Source: Cymodocea nodosa (taxonomy: Eukaryota; Streptophyta; Magnoliopsida; Alismatales; Cymodoceaceae). Taken from it: 64,000 bases of DNA. Shown here in pieces: positions 22,281-34,493 of the stretch. The stretch covers positions 8,695,001-8,759,000 of the forward strand of contig CM072340.1 of the NCBI GenBank assembly GCA_036874045.1. Reading direction: 5' to 3'. The translations under genes were made by a program, and so were the position numbers. Under the pieces are notes generated by a model. The model saw only the letters and a program-made list of their open reading frames with translations, was not told where the DNA came from and ran no database searches. Numbering within the stretch: position 1 is the stretch's first letter; every line of letters starts with the position of its first letter.

Positions 22281-23267
22281 ATGTCACCTTGTGCTAAATT
22301 TCTTAAGAATTGGTGTACTAAGAAAAGAGAGCAAAAAGTTTTAAGGAAAGTTTTTTTAGTTGAGCAAAGTAGTTCCCTATTTTTGCCACAAATTCCTAAA
22401 AAGTTATCTGATTTAAGAATCCTTGTTATATCATGCACCATAGGAAATACCATTCTAGAAAGAACCTTATTAGACCTAGGTGCAGGTATAAATGTTATGC
22501 CTAGTGATATATTTACATCCTTAGGATTAAAAGGCTTAATCCCTACTAAGACTATCATTCAATTAGCTGAGAGAAGTATAAGATACCTTAGAGGAAAAAT
22601 AGAAGATGTCCTAATTAAAATCAAGAACTTCATATTTCCTATTGATATTGTGATTTTGGATTCCCAACAAATTAAGCATCAAAATCATGATACATCTTTA
22701 ATTTTGGGAAAACCATTTTTAGCAGCATCAAGGGCTGTTATAAATTGTAAAAGTGGAGTGATGAAATTAGCATATGATAATGAGGATACTCAATTAAACA
22801 TTTTCAAACTAGAAAAATTTAAGTTAAAAATGTCCTTACATACTATAGATTTTTTAGAGGATGAAGGAGATATGCTAGATGATGTGATTCAAGAAGAATT
22901 AAATAGGTAATTAGATTCTGAAACTTTAGAAGTGAAAGCATAGATGTAGAAGGAGATCAAGAAGAGGATAATATAGAAGATGAAAATGTAAAATTAGGAG
23001 CTCTAGCTTCTGATGGTCAACATTTAGATTTAAAACATTTACCTTCTGAATTAACCTATATATTTCTGAAAGAAAAATGAACATGTCCAATCATTATTGC
23101 ATCAAATTTAAAAAAGGAGCAAATTTCTAAATTAAAAGATGTAAAAACTTATAAAGAGGCAATAGGATGGACTATGGCTAATATAAAAGGGTTAAGTGCA
23201 ACTTTATGCTGTCACCACATATATTTAGAAGAGAATGTTAAACTAGTTAGAATTCTTGAGAGGAGAT
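22281..23267 (+). pseudogene. Protease and start of RT of H1
   Basis: MSPCAKFLKNWCTKKREQK, then DLGAGINVMPSDIF and LILGKPFLAASR give an Athila protease. The acidic linker (FLEDEGDMLDDVIQEE) follows and a TAA at about 22908 ends the open part. RT leader sequence (CHHIYLEENV) can be followed to 23267, where C2 begins, so RT, RNase H and integrase are not present in this copy. Confidence 0.83.
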
Positions 23268-24506
23268 TGTTAGGAATTTTGTTTTGATGATGAATGCTTT
23301 ATTAACATTTTAAATAAGTCTAAATAATATTTTCTAAGTATAATAGTCACGTAATTAAATATTGACAAGATATCGAAAAGTTTCATTTAAAATTTCAAAT
23401 AGTTAAAGTTTTCAAATAATTAGATTTTCAGATAGTTAAACTTTCGGATAGTTAACGTTTCAATTTATTCGAAGAGTTATGTTAAAAACTCATATAGTTA
23501 AGTTATCTACACGTGTTTTTAATGTTTTAAGTTGTCACGTGTTTTCCCTATGCGTTTAGTAATGAAAATCAAAAAGTTAGATAACTGTTCGAGTTTTTAT
23601 ATGCATGGATAGATAACTGTTTGAGTTTTATAAAATGACTAATGAACAAATAAGTTTTCTTTGTTCAGTCACATGTTTTGTAAGTGCAAAAACTCGAAGA
23701 GTTACAAATAAGTGTCTGGAGTTTTTACAATACTTAAAGGATAAGTGTTCGACTAAAGCGGTGACTTAGAAGATATTCTACAAATCTCCAAGAAGATAAA
23801 GTTTATGTGAATCTATGAGTGGAAATCATGAAAATTTCAAAATGATAATGGACAAACTGGAAAATTCAAAAAGATAGTGGAAATCGTGGATAATTTGAAT
23901 TAAAAAAAAAAATAGTACGGGGATTACGGATTATGGATTAAGTGGATGAACATGCTGAACGTGAAGTCAAAGTTCGACTACTAAAAATAGAGGATATGAG
24001 CTGCATTACAATCATCCTAATTACAATCCCTAATCAAGATCAAGTTTGAATATTCAATCCCAAATCTCAAATATCTAATCTGAATATTCAACTACATATG
24101 AAATCTAGAAAAATTCTCCAACATCAGAAGAAGTTCGAAATTCCAAGCAATTTCAGAAAAGGAGCTACAAACATAAGAAGTCTAGAAATTCAACAACTAG
24201 AGAAGAGATACAAAAGCTGAGTAAAAAGAAAGAAAAGGAGCTACGTGCATAAAGATCAGGTTTCATACAATTCAAAATTAGCTTTGAATAAGGACTTCAT
24301 TTTTATTTTAATTGTATATCAGACATTACTATATCAAAACCGACAAGAAGGAAATTGAGCTGAAAAGATATTGTAAATTCTTTCTTTAAAGTTTATAAGG
24401 AATAGAATTTTATTTACGAGTGTTTTGTGCTCTTGTTTTATCCACTAGTAATTTTAATTACTAAAGACACAATTCACCCCCCCTCTTGTGATACAACAAT
24501 CCTACA
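23268..24506 (+). repeat. 5' LTR of C2 (1239 bp)
   Basis: Starts TGTTAGGAATTTTGTTTTGA and ends AACAATCCTACA. G-boxes lie near 23508 and 23536. GGATAGTTA and CGAAGAGTTA motifs (23400-23720) echo motifs of the Athila LTRs. Confidence 0.85.
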
Positions 24507-24508
24507 AC

Positions 24509-24520
24509 TGGTATTAGAGC
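24509..24520 (+). other. Initiator tRNA-Met primer binding site (C2)
   Basis: TGGTATTAGAGC, one change from the usual plant copia site TGGTATCAGAGC, two bases after the LTR end. Confidence 0.9.
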
Positions 24521-24593
24521 ATAATTAAGAGCTTTCATTTCTCTATTTAGGAATCGATTTTTCCTATCATTTACTTAGGAACATCTAGTTAAA

Positions 24594-26560
24594 ATGGATA
24601 ATACTGAAATCTTAGTTATGACTGAAGGACAGACCACTAATCGTCCTCTTATGTTCGAAGGAAGCAATTATGGTTATTGGAAATATAGGATGAAAGTATT
24701 CTTTCAGTCAATTGATTTTAAATTATGGCATATAATTAGCAATCCTATAATGTTAGTTATGACTCCATATGATACTTGGACTTTTGATGAAAAAGAGCGA
24801 ATGACACTAAATGATAAAGGTTTAAACATCTTGTTTCGTGCTTTATCTCATGATCAATTTAACAAAGTTTCTACATATCAAACTGCATATGAGATATGGC
24901 ATGCATTAGAAATTGCCAATGAAGTTACTAACCAAGTCAAGGAATCTAATATTAATATGTTAGTACATAAATATGAGCTTTTTAAAATGCACGAAAATGA
25001 ATGTATCTCTAATATGTTTTCCCATTTCTTGAGATTGTAAATTCATTAAAATCTTTAGGCAAGAAATTTGAGGAAAAAGACTTAGTAAGAAAGATCCTTA
25101 GATCTTTAACTAAAATTAGGGCTCAAAAGACGACATCTATTGAAGAGTCTAAAGATTTAAATACATATACTCTCGATGATCTCATAGGCAATCTAACAGC
25201 CTATGAAATACAACATTTAGATCTAAAAGGAAAGAATCCTAGAAGGGATCTAGCTTTTGAGGCTGATAAAGTCTCAGTAGTCACTAGTGATTCTGACGAT
25301 GATTTACTGTTGTTGACCAAAAAATTTAGAAGTCTGTTGAAGAAATGCAGGAACTTCAAGTCAGCAAAGACATTCATGAAAGACAAAATCATATGCTACA
25401 AGTGTAATAGGTCGGGTCACTTGCAAACTGATTGTCCCCTCAACAAAGATAAGAAAAATTAGAGAAGGAATTTTAGGAATAAGAAATTTAGAAAGAGAAA
25501 GGCACTTAAAGTGACATGGGATGACTCTTCAGCTTTACAAAGTGAAGAAACAAAGGATTCAACATCAGACAATGAATCCTCATCAAAATCAAATTTAGAA
25601 AATCTAGCAAACGTATACTTCATGGAAAAATCTAGTGAGGTATCTTCTGATCCAAATTCTAGTTTTGATAGATTACTTGTTGAATACAATAAACTGACTA
25701 GAAAATATAAGAAAGTAAAAATAGAAGGAAAGAACACTAGGAAAATGCTAGATGAATCTGAAGATAAGATTGATTTTCTGAACTTTATGTTGAATAAATT
25801 TAAAGAAGAAAATCTAAAGCATGCATAGGAAATTTTAAAGTTTACTGCAATAGAAAGAAAATTTCATGCTAATTGTGAAAATTTAATTACTAATAAAATG
25901 ATTTGTGAAATTGAAAAACTGAAACCGACTATTACTGATTTAAATTTAGAAATTGATATGTTAAAGATTAAGGTTTGCGATCAAAAGGCTACATTAAGTA
26001 AATAGAATAATAGTCAAACTATAACAAATGAACTTAGTAGTAAAATATCAAATGTAGAAAAACATGGTATTGATTTACACGATGTATATTTTGAAAATTA
26101 TGTATTGCATGATAATACTACTAAAAATAATGTCCTTATTTCCAGTACTAAGAATAGTAGAAGAAAAACTATTTCGTGTGTGATTAAAAAGGGAGATAAA
26201 TATGTGCAAATTGATAAAATGCAACATATAAATAATAGCACACGATGTAAGAATTTCAAAAGAAATTTTTAGAAAAATCAGGCTAAGTCATTTGAGAATT
26301 TTAATATTTTTTATCAGTTTTCTTCATATTTAAAAAATATCAGATATTGGGATCAGCAATCAAATAATGTCAGAAATGAAAATTTCAACTCTAGTTTACA
26401 TAGAGATAAATGTTCTAATAATAACAACATTAAGAAGAATAAACGTAGGAATAATTATCAAAAAATAGATAAGTTGAAGTTTAAAAATATTGATTATTCT
26501 AGTATGACTCTCTCCAAAATTCTTGCACCCACTCAGAAATGAGTTCCAAGAGATAATCTC
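24594..26560 (+). pseudogene. Long Sirevirus-type Gag (C2)
   Basis: Starts at ATG 24594 with the copia Gag motif MFEGSNYGYWKYRMKVFFQS. A frameshift at about 25035 is followed by the continuing frame with the CCHC knuckle CYKCNRSGHLQTDC (25389-25430) and then a long lysine/serine-rich coiled-coil segment (about 25500-26000; DRLLVEYNKLTRKYKKVK). Stops near 25458, 25826, 26003 and 26269. The extension after the knuckle distinguishes Sirevirus Gag from the short Gag of Tnt1-like elements such as E4. Confidence 0.8.
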
Positions 26561-27223
26561 TTCTTAACTGTTTTGTAGGTACACAAATCAAAGTGGATAA
26601 TGGACAATGGAGCATCCAGCCACATGACTAAAGATATACAATTACTTACAAAAGTAACAAAGACTAAGAATGGACAAGTTACCTTTGGAAATAAAAGCAA
26701 AACAAATATCCTTGGGCCTGGCAAGGTTTAGGTAACTAAAAAATGTTTTATAAATGATGTCTTATTAGTGGAAAACTTAGGTTTTAATTTATTGAGTATT
26801 CCTATTTTAATGAAGTTTTACAGAGTAATTTTTGAAAAAGATTTCTGTAAAATTATGGGCATGTCTACTAACGAAATTTTATTTACTACATATAAGAAAG
26901 GATCCATTTGTATTCTGAATTTGTCTTCTGATATTATTAAAGACAATGCTTGCTTAATTGCAAAATCGGATAAAGTTATTTTATGGCATAAAAGGTTAGG
27001 ACACTCAAACTTAAAATTATTACAAAAACTATCTAAAAAGAATCTAGTTAGAGGCTTACCTAGCATTAAGTACTCAAAAGAGTTTATGTATGATGCTTGT
27101 CAACTAGGTAAATTACATAAAACATCCTCAAAAAGTTTAAATGAAATAATAAGCAAAAGAGTATTAGAACTAGTGCATATGGATTTATTTAGACCTACTA
27201 GGACAACTAGTCTAGTAGGTAAA
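26561..27223 (+). pseudogene. Protease and gag-pre-integrase fragment (C2)
   Basis: KWIMDNGASSHMTKD is the copia protease active-site region (canonical DSG changed to DNG). After a TAG near 26728, WHKRLGHSNLKLLQKLS and CQLGKLHK give the integrase zinc-binding HHCC segment. The frame ends at HMDLFRPTRTTSLVGK where element P begins, so the integrase core, RT and RNase H are absent. Confidence 0.85.
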
Positions 27224-29028
27224 TGTTTAGAATGAAAAAGTGCATATTATTAACGGTTAAATGATGGTTAATTGCATAATATTTAGCTTATCATATGAGA
27301 ATTAAGCCATTATGTTATAATTGCACTGTTATATGCTTTAATTGAAGAATCTGCTTAATTTTGGGGAATTAATGTTAATTTAGTACATTTATGAACTGTC
27401 GCTAAATTGCAGGCTGTGAAATTCTTAAGTATCCGAAAATGCATTTGAGCATCGGATAGTTATACCTGTAACTCTCCGGAATGTTATTTTATGTTTAAAC
27501 TGCTGCTGACACGTGTTGAGAGCTGGTAAATTTACTTACATTATAACTCATTAAGTTAGTATAACTGCACGCGTTGAGTTACATGAAAATACACTAAGGC
27601 AACGCGTTAGGTTAGCGTTATAAACTTAAGTTGTTATTTTTGCACATGTTTTATAGTTAAATCAACGAAGGAAGTCCGTTGAGTTATCTGTAACTCCATG
27701 GACTATATATTTTCTAATATGCCACTGTAGTGGTTGTAGAAACAGATAGTTGGAAGGAAAAACCACATTTGCACATATCACGCAGGAATTCAATCGCGTA
27801 GGGAGAAAGAAATCATCGTCGTTAATCTGAAGGAAGGAAATCCAACCGACCATTCAAGCAGAAGTAGTTACCATTGAAGAAATATAAAAGAAAAGAAGAA
27901 AAAAAAGAAAGAGTGTGATCGATGGACGGCCAGTGTATATAGAGGAGGAGCACCGAGCTTTCTGCAGACAGTATCGGCGATTCTCTGAAGTATCACACCA
28001 ACCATTGTATCACCACCATAATCACCAATCATCGGAGGTCTGTGAGGATACTTGCCTGATGTCAGGTCGATTCCGAGCCAAACACAGTGTCTGACAAGCG
28101 CCGACTCATATTTCAAGAGATCATAAAGCTTTTAGCCTTGGCTTCGGGTTGATGCCTGTATGCTGAAGAGGAGAACATCTTGCAATTCTGGACTCGCGAT
28201 TCTATAGGGAGAGGAGATAGAATTGTAAGTGGTTCAATTTTCAGTGGTGTAATCGCATTGCAAGTAATGTCAAAAGTATTTACTGTCAAATGAAATTACT
28301 TTACATTTCACCTTTCGCCCATCACATCAAAACAAAAATACCAAAAACAATTTATCTTTGTTTGTATATTGTATTTGAGTGTTGTATTGTTGGTGTTGTA
28401 TCGTGATTAATGTTATCTGTATCAATTTTATGATTGTTTTATGTTAGTTTTAATTTTACAGTTTACTGAAATTGGTTCGTACAAAACAACTTAAAGATTT
28501 TAATGGTTATTGTTTGAATCATCTGAATGTTAGTATTGCATAATGATAAATCCAATGTTAACTAGCATTAAAAAGCTTAATTGATGTTATTTACAATCTG
28601 TGGAATCACCCAATGGTTGGCCGAATTCCTCTGTAATTAGCAGTATTATAAAGAAGAGACAGGCTCGTGGAGTTAACTTAAGTCCACGAGGATAGTCTGT
28701 TGAGTTATCCATAACTCAACCAACTTAGTCCGTTGAGTTAACTATAACTCAACGGAGTGCTTATTGAATATAAATTTGAATTGTTTACAATCAAACATTT
28801 CTTAAATTCGTTAGCAATTCCCTATGGGATCGACCTATACTTGCACACTGATACAATAGACATTGTGAACTTGCTGTTAAAGTACAAATTGGAATTAATA
28901 TCTAAATTGTATTAAAAGTTGTTTGTTTACTTCTAAAAGAAAGAATAGGCATAAAGATAAATTAACTAAGTAAAAATAGAAGTAACAAATCCAAGTTTTT
29001 CTAGTGTAGTGTTGGGAAAACATGAACA
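27224..29028 (+). repeat. 5' LTR of P (1805 bp)
   Basis: TGTTTAGAATG ... ATGAACA. U3 is shorter than in A and M2: only one G-box (27510-27515) remains and about 27535-27650 is homologous to the copia C1 LTR. TATA at 27704-27712. CGTTGAGTTA/TAACTCAACG palindromes at 28672-28760. The minus-strand frame 27868-28116 is the recurrent antisense LTR frame. Confidence 0.93.
27704..27712 (+). promoter_or_regulatory. TATA box of the P 5' LTR
   Basis: GGACTATATATTTTC, conserved with LTR A and the P 3' LTR. The GCCACTGTAGTGG palindrome about 10 bases on lies where transcription would start. Confidence 0.6.
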
Positions 29029-29035
29029 AGTTTTA

Positions 29036-29053
29036 TGGCGTTGTTACCGGGGA
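29036..29053 (+). other. tRNA-Asp primer binding site (P), followed by an ATTGA microsatellite
   Basis: TGGCGTTGTTACCGGGGA, three transitions from the perfect site. Directly after it (29053-29083) ATTGA is repeated about six times, whereas element A has one or two, so a small expansion has occurred in the leader of P. Confidence 0.88.
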
Positions 29054-29152
29054 ATTGAATTGAATTGAACTGAATTGAATAGATATAAGCAACTGTTAGA
29101 GCTGTTTCATTTTAATAGTCAGAGTTGTGTATTTTCTTCTGTAATTGAGAAT

Positions 29153-31109
29153 ATGGCATATGCTTATGCTCAAAGATTTTTGAAACCTTTAATTAGCATA
29201 TGTGAATTCTGCAATTCTGAAGGACAACATTTCTGATTGTTTGAAATTGAGACATTTACAGATTGATAGATCCCATGAACAACAAATGAATTATCCTCGA
29301 TATAATAGAGCCGAGTATGAGAATCCTATAGTTTACCCAACTGATGGTCAGTATAGAATGTGTAATATTATGAGAGACACTGAAGTTTGGGATAGCTATG
29401 ACAGACTGGAGCATAGTATAGAGCAAAATCTGGACAAACTGGAATACTTTGTGTGTCAACAACAAGAAGTCAACCAATTAAACTATAAGGAAGCATATTC
29501 AGAACCTAAACAAGATATAATTTACGAAACTGAAAAAGTCATAAAGAAAATTGATCAAAAATTGAATGCAATGAAATTAGATGATCTGGAAACAAAATTA
29601 AAAGCATTAGACAAAAATGCAATGAAAATACAAGTTTTACAATAGGACAATGAAAATTATAATGTTATAAACCTGCACAACTTGCAAAATATACAACAAA
29701 TAGAAAACACAAATGTAAGAGAATTTAAAGAATGCACTTTAAAAATAAAAACAATTGAAGATCATAATCACGAAAATGATATACAAAAACATCATGAAAG
29801 TAACGAAAATCTGGAAGATGTATGTGTAACATTAAGATCTGGAACTGATATACCACCAAGAACTCAAAATGAAAATGATATGAAGGTGGACAAGAGTAAA
29901 AATCAAAATGATAATGAAAATGTAATAGCTGAAAATCGAGAAATCACTGAAGAACAATCTGAATCTGCAATTGAAGCTAAAAATGATCAAACAAATCAAT
30001 TGAAAGAAAAAGAGTCTTTGAAATCAAAATCTTTAGCACCCTATCCTGAAAGATTACAACAAACAATTCCTGAAAAACAAGAAAAAATAAGAGAACTTTT
30101 TGAAAAAGTAAAAGTTAACATTCCTTTGTTAGATCTATTGCAGAATATGCCACCTTGTGCTAAATTTCTAAAGGATTGGTGTACTAAGAAAAGAGAGCGA
30201 AAAGTTCTTAGAAATGTCTTTTTAGTTGAGCAAAGTAGTTACCTATTTCTGCCACAAATTCCTAAAAAGTTATCTGATCCTGGAATCCCTGTTATATCAT
30301 GCACCATAGGAAATACCATTCTAGAAAGAACCTTAATAGACTTAGGTGCAGGTATAAATGTTATGCCAAGTGATATATTTGCATCCTTAGGATTACAAGG
30401 CTTAACTTCTACTAGTACAGTTATTCAATTGGCTGATAGAAGTATAAGATACCCTACAGAAAAAATAGAGGATGTCTTAATTAAAATCAAGAATTTTATA
30501 TATCCTATTGATATTATAATTTTGGATTCCCAACAAATTAAGCATAAAAATAGTGATACATCTTTAATTTTGGGAAGGCCATTTTTAGCAACATCAGGGG
30601 CTGTTATAAATTGTAAAACTGGAGTAATGAAATTAGCATATGGTAATGAGGATACTCAATTAAATATTTTTAAACTAGAAAGGTTTGAGGAGTTAGAAAT
30701 GCCCTTACATACCATAGACTTTTTAGAGGATGAAGGAGATATGTTAGATGATGTGATTCAAGAAGAATTAAATAGGCAAATCAATTTTGAAACTTTAGAA
30801 GAAAGTGAAAGCATAAATATAGAAGGAGATCAGGAAGAAATTAATTTAAAAAATGATGATGTTCAATTAGGAGCTCTAGCTTCTGATGGACAGCATTTAG
30901 AATTAAAACATTTACCTCCTGAATTAACCTATATATTTCTGGAAGATAAACAGACCTGTCCAATCATTATTGCTTCAGATTTGAAAGAGGATCAAATAGC
31001 TAAATTAAAAGAGGTAATAAAAAGTTATAAAGAAGCAATAGGATGGACTATGACTGATATAAAAGGGTTAAGTTCAACTTTATGCTGTCACCACATATAT
31101 TTAGAATAG
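29153..31109 (+). pseudogene. Zinc-knuckle/gag tail, protease and RT leader (P)
   Basis: ATG at 29153 (MAYAYAQRF) starts the frame. A 2-base loss at about 29224 shifts it inside the knuckle, which is therefore broken in this copy. The tail continues (TAG at 29643) and from 29682 a 475-codon frame runs through TLRSGTDIPPRTQN, the protease (DLGAGINVMPSDIF, LILGRPFLATSG) and the acidic linker to a TAG at 31107. No stop separates the gag tail from protease here (CAG where M2 and H1 have TAG), so gag tail and pol were one polyprotein in the ancestor. No capsid domain is encoded before the knuckle. Confidence 0.88.
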
Positions 31110-32506
31110 AATGCTAAACCTATTAGAATTCCTAAGAGGAGATTAAATCCAAACCTTAAGGAAGTAGTCAGGAAGGAAATAGTTAAATGGTTAGATAATG
31201 ATATAATTTATCCGATTTCTGATAGCTCGTGGGTTAGTCCAATCCATGTAGTTCCCAAGAAATCAAGATTAACAATTATTAGGAATGAAAGTCAAGACTT
31301 GATACCTACTAGAATTCAATCAGGCTGGAGAGTATGTATAGACTATAGAAAGCTGAATGCTGTGACTAGGAAAGATCATTTTCCCTTACCTTTTATAGAT
31401 CAAATGCTAGAAGATTAGCAGGGCAAGAATATTTTTGTTTCCTAAATGGGTATACAGGGTATAATCAAATTCCAGTAGCATTAGAGGATCAAGAGAAAAC
31501 AACTTTCACCTATCCTAATGGAACTTATGCTTTTAAAAGAATGCCATTTGGATTATGCAATGCACCAGCTACCTTTCAAAGGTGTGTGCAGGGCATATTT
31601 ACTGGAATGACTAATGAATTTTTAGAAATATTTATGGATGATTTTACTGTATATGGAAACTCATATGAAGTGTGTTTAAGCAATTTAGACCAAATATTAA
31701 AACGTTGTGTGGAAAAAAAATCTGGTTTTAAATTGAGAAAAATGTTACTTCATGGTTAAACAAGGAATAGTCTTAGGGCATGTTGTTTCTAAAAAAGGGT
31801 TGGAAGTAGATAAAGCTAAAATAGAAGTAATTTCTAATCTACCAAAACCTAAATCAGTAAAAGATATTAGATCATTTCTAGAACATGCTGGTTTTTATAG
31901 AAGATTTATTAAAGACTTTAGCAAGATAGCTAGACCTTTAACTAATCTATTAAAAGATGTTCCATTTAACTTTGATAAAAATTGCAAGGAAGCATTTTTT
32001 AGACTTAAGACTAGCTTAATTTCAACTCCTATAATTCAAGCACCTAATTGGAACCATCCATTTGAATTAATGTGCGATGCTTCTGATTTTGCTGTAGGAG
32101 CAGTGTTAGGACAGAAAATAGAAAAATCTCCTAGAGTGATTATTTATGCAAGCAAAACCTTAAATGATGCTCAAGTTAATTACACGACTACTGAAAAAGA
32201 ATTATTAGCTGTTGTGTTTGCTTTAGAAAAGTTTAGATCATTTTTGATTGGAGCTAAAGTAATAGTATACACGGATCATTCAGCTCTAAAACATCTAATA
32301 AAGAAAAAAGAAACTAAACCTAGATTGATCCGATGGATATTATTATTGCAAGAATTCGATCTAGAAATTAAAGATAAAAAAGGTTGTGAGAATGTAGTAG
32401 CAGATCATTTATCAAGATTACAAATAGAAAAATCAAATATTGAAATTAAGGATAATTTTCTTGATGAACAATTAATGACCATCAACACAATGCCTTGGTT
32501 AATTAC
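31110..32506 (+). pseudogene. Reverse transcriptase and RNase H (P)
   Basis: RT sequence from RRLNPNLKEVVRKEIVKWL through [20 protein letters not shown] (FMDD box) and RNase H ([24 protein letters not shown]). Compared with M2: an A is lost at about 31410, an A is gained in a run of A at 31712-31719, and about 11 bases (ATGCAGACATA) are missing near 32496. Each shifts the frame. Catalytic residues are otherwise present. Confidence 0.9.
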
Positions 32507-33784
32507 TTAGTTACTGGTTTAACACCTAAGGATTGGAATAGACAGGATAAGAAATTGTTTTTCTCAAAAGTAAAATATTACTATTGGGAAGACCATTACT
32601 TATATAAGAAATGTCCTAATCTGGTTTTAAGGAGGTGTGTTCCAAAAACTGAATATTCGAGCATATTGTCTTTCTGTCATGACCAAGCTTGTGGAGGACA
32701 TTTTGGTTCAGGGAAAACTGCTGCAAAAATTCTGCAATGTGGGTTTTATTGGCCAACACTATTCAAAGATGCTCATAAATATTGCTTAAGTTGTTTAAGA
32801 TGTCAACAAATAGGAAGAATATCAAAGAGGAATATGATGCCTCTAAATCCTATTGTTGAGGTTGAAATCTTTGATGTGTTGGGAATAGATTTTATGGGTC
32901 TATTTCCTATATCTAATCAATTTAATTACATATTGTTGGGAGTGGATTATGTATCTAAATGGATAGAAGCTATTCCTACAAAAACTAACGATAACAAAGT
33001 GGTAATACAATTTATAAGAACAAATATATTTGCCAGATTTGAAATACCTAAAGCTATTATCAATGATAGAGGAACTCATTTCTGTAATAGAAGTTTTGAA
33101 GCCTTAATGAAGAAATATGGAGTAAACCACAAAATTGCAACATCATATCATCCGCAAACAAGTGGACAAGTAGAAAGTGCAAACAAACAAATTAAATTAA
33201 TCTTGGAAAAAGTAGTAAATCCTACTAGAACAGATTAGGCTAATAGATTGATTGATGCACTTTGGGCTTATAGAACTGCTTATAAAACGAGCTTAGGTAT
33301 GTCACCTTTTAGGCTAGTATATGGAAAAAGTTGTCATTTACCTGCTGAAATAGAACATAAAGCTTATTGGGCATTAAAAACTCTGAACACTAATTTAAAT
33401 CAAGTTGCTAAAAATAGGAAAATGCAACTAATTGAATTAGAAGAATTTAGAAATGAAGCTTATTCAAAGACTGTAAGAGAAAAAGAGAAAATTAAATTCT
33501 GGCATGATAGAAAAATTATTCCTAAAAACTTTGAAATAGGACAAGAAGTATATCTTTATATGGCTAGACTCCATAACCATCCAAGAAAATTAAGATCTAG
33601 ATGGGCAGGACCTTACATAGTTCGAAATGTTTATCCTTATGGAGCTATTGAAATTGAAAATCCTAAAAATCAGAATATATTTAAAGTAAATGGACAAAGA
33701 CTTAAACCTATTCTAAAAACACCAAAAAGCTCCTTTGGAATTATAGAAGAAATCGGAGTAGAGGACTACTCGAGTTTTACTTAG
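32495..33784 (+). pseudogene. Integrase (P)
   Basis: [15 protein letters not shown] and CLSCLRCQQIGR give the zinc-binding domain. GIDFMGLFP, NDRGTHF and SGQVESANK hold D, D and [21 protein letters not shown] and [12 protein letters not shown] form the C-terminal part. One TAG (33236-33238, TGG in M2) interrupts it. It inserts element cDNA into the genome; in this copy only that one stop prevents full translation of the integrase segment. Confidence 0.9.
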
Positions 33785-34493
33785 TAAGAAATTAGTTTGT
33801 ATGTTTATTTATATATATATATAAAATAAATAAAATAAAAAAACATTAAAAATATATATAAAACATAAAAATAGTTGCGGTTCAACCGATTGGATCCATC
33901 GGTATGGCCAGAAAATTAAAAAATATTTAGGTTTGACCGAAGCGTAGCATCGGTATGACCAGAACATTAAAAAAATATTGGTTTTACCGAAACATAGTAT
34001 CGGTTAAATCGGAAAAAAAAATTGTATATTAATTTTAAGAAAAAAATTTTGTTTTATCGAAACATAGTATCGGTTCAACCGAAAGAAAGATAAAAAAATT
34101 AAAAAAAATATTTAGGTCAAACCGAAGCATAATATCGGTTAAACCTGTAAAAAAAAAAAAAACAGAAAAACTATTCTCTGTAATATTTTTATTATTATAT
34201 TTGCTTGTACAAGGAGTTCGTTGAGTTACGCTTAACTCAACGAGCTTACTCCGTTAAGTCTTGAGTTAGTCAACGAGCTTATTCTGTTGAGTTACCTGTA
34301 ACACAACGGAGTACTGTAGCTAAGACCGCGGATAAAATAGTAATAGTTGGTTCGGGAAATGACCCGATTACCCGCCTAAACTTAGTGCTTATTTAAATTA
34401 AAACCTAGGGTTTTGGGGGCATTATCCGACAAATCATTTAGAATCTAGAATAGTAGAAATTAGAGTGATTACGTGCTATTGTGTAACTCCACG
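33785..34493 (+). repeat. Integrase-ORF3 spacer: ACCGA...TCGGT tandem repeats and CGTTGAGTTA palindromes (P)
   Basis: 33785-33870 is AT-rich simple sequence. From about 33875 to 34150 at least five imperfect units of 40-65 bases contain ACCGAAACATAGTATCGGTT or variants, able to form small hairpins. 34211-34320 holds three inverted CGTTGAGTTA/TAACTCAACG pairs. 34321-34493 precedes ORF3 with no other motif seen. The order is the same in M2 (15548-16092). Confidence 0.75.

Larger units (their letters stand above)
23268..27223 (+). mobile_element. Sirevirus-like Ty1/copia element C2 (5' part)
   Basis: LTR, initiator-Met primer site, long gag with zinc knuckle and coiled coil, protease and gag-pre-integrase region in order. 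It entered H1 within the RT leader at GAGAT (23263-23267). At 27224 it is cut by the P LTR inside the integrase start (TTSLVGK) and its remainder is not found to the right of P. Confidence 0.85.

Noticed and set aside
33875..34150. Possible CRISPR-like repeat array
   Set aside because: Units vary in length and sequence, spacers are AT-rich filler, and this is a plant retrotransposon spacer; the term does not apply.
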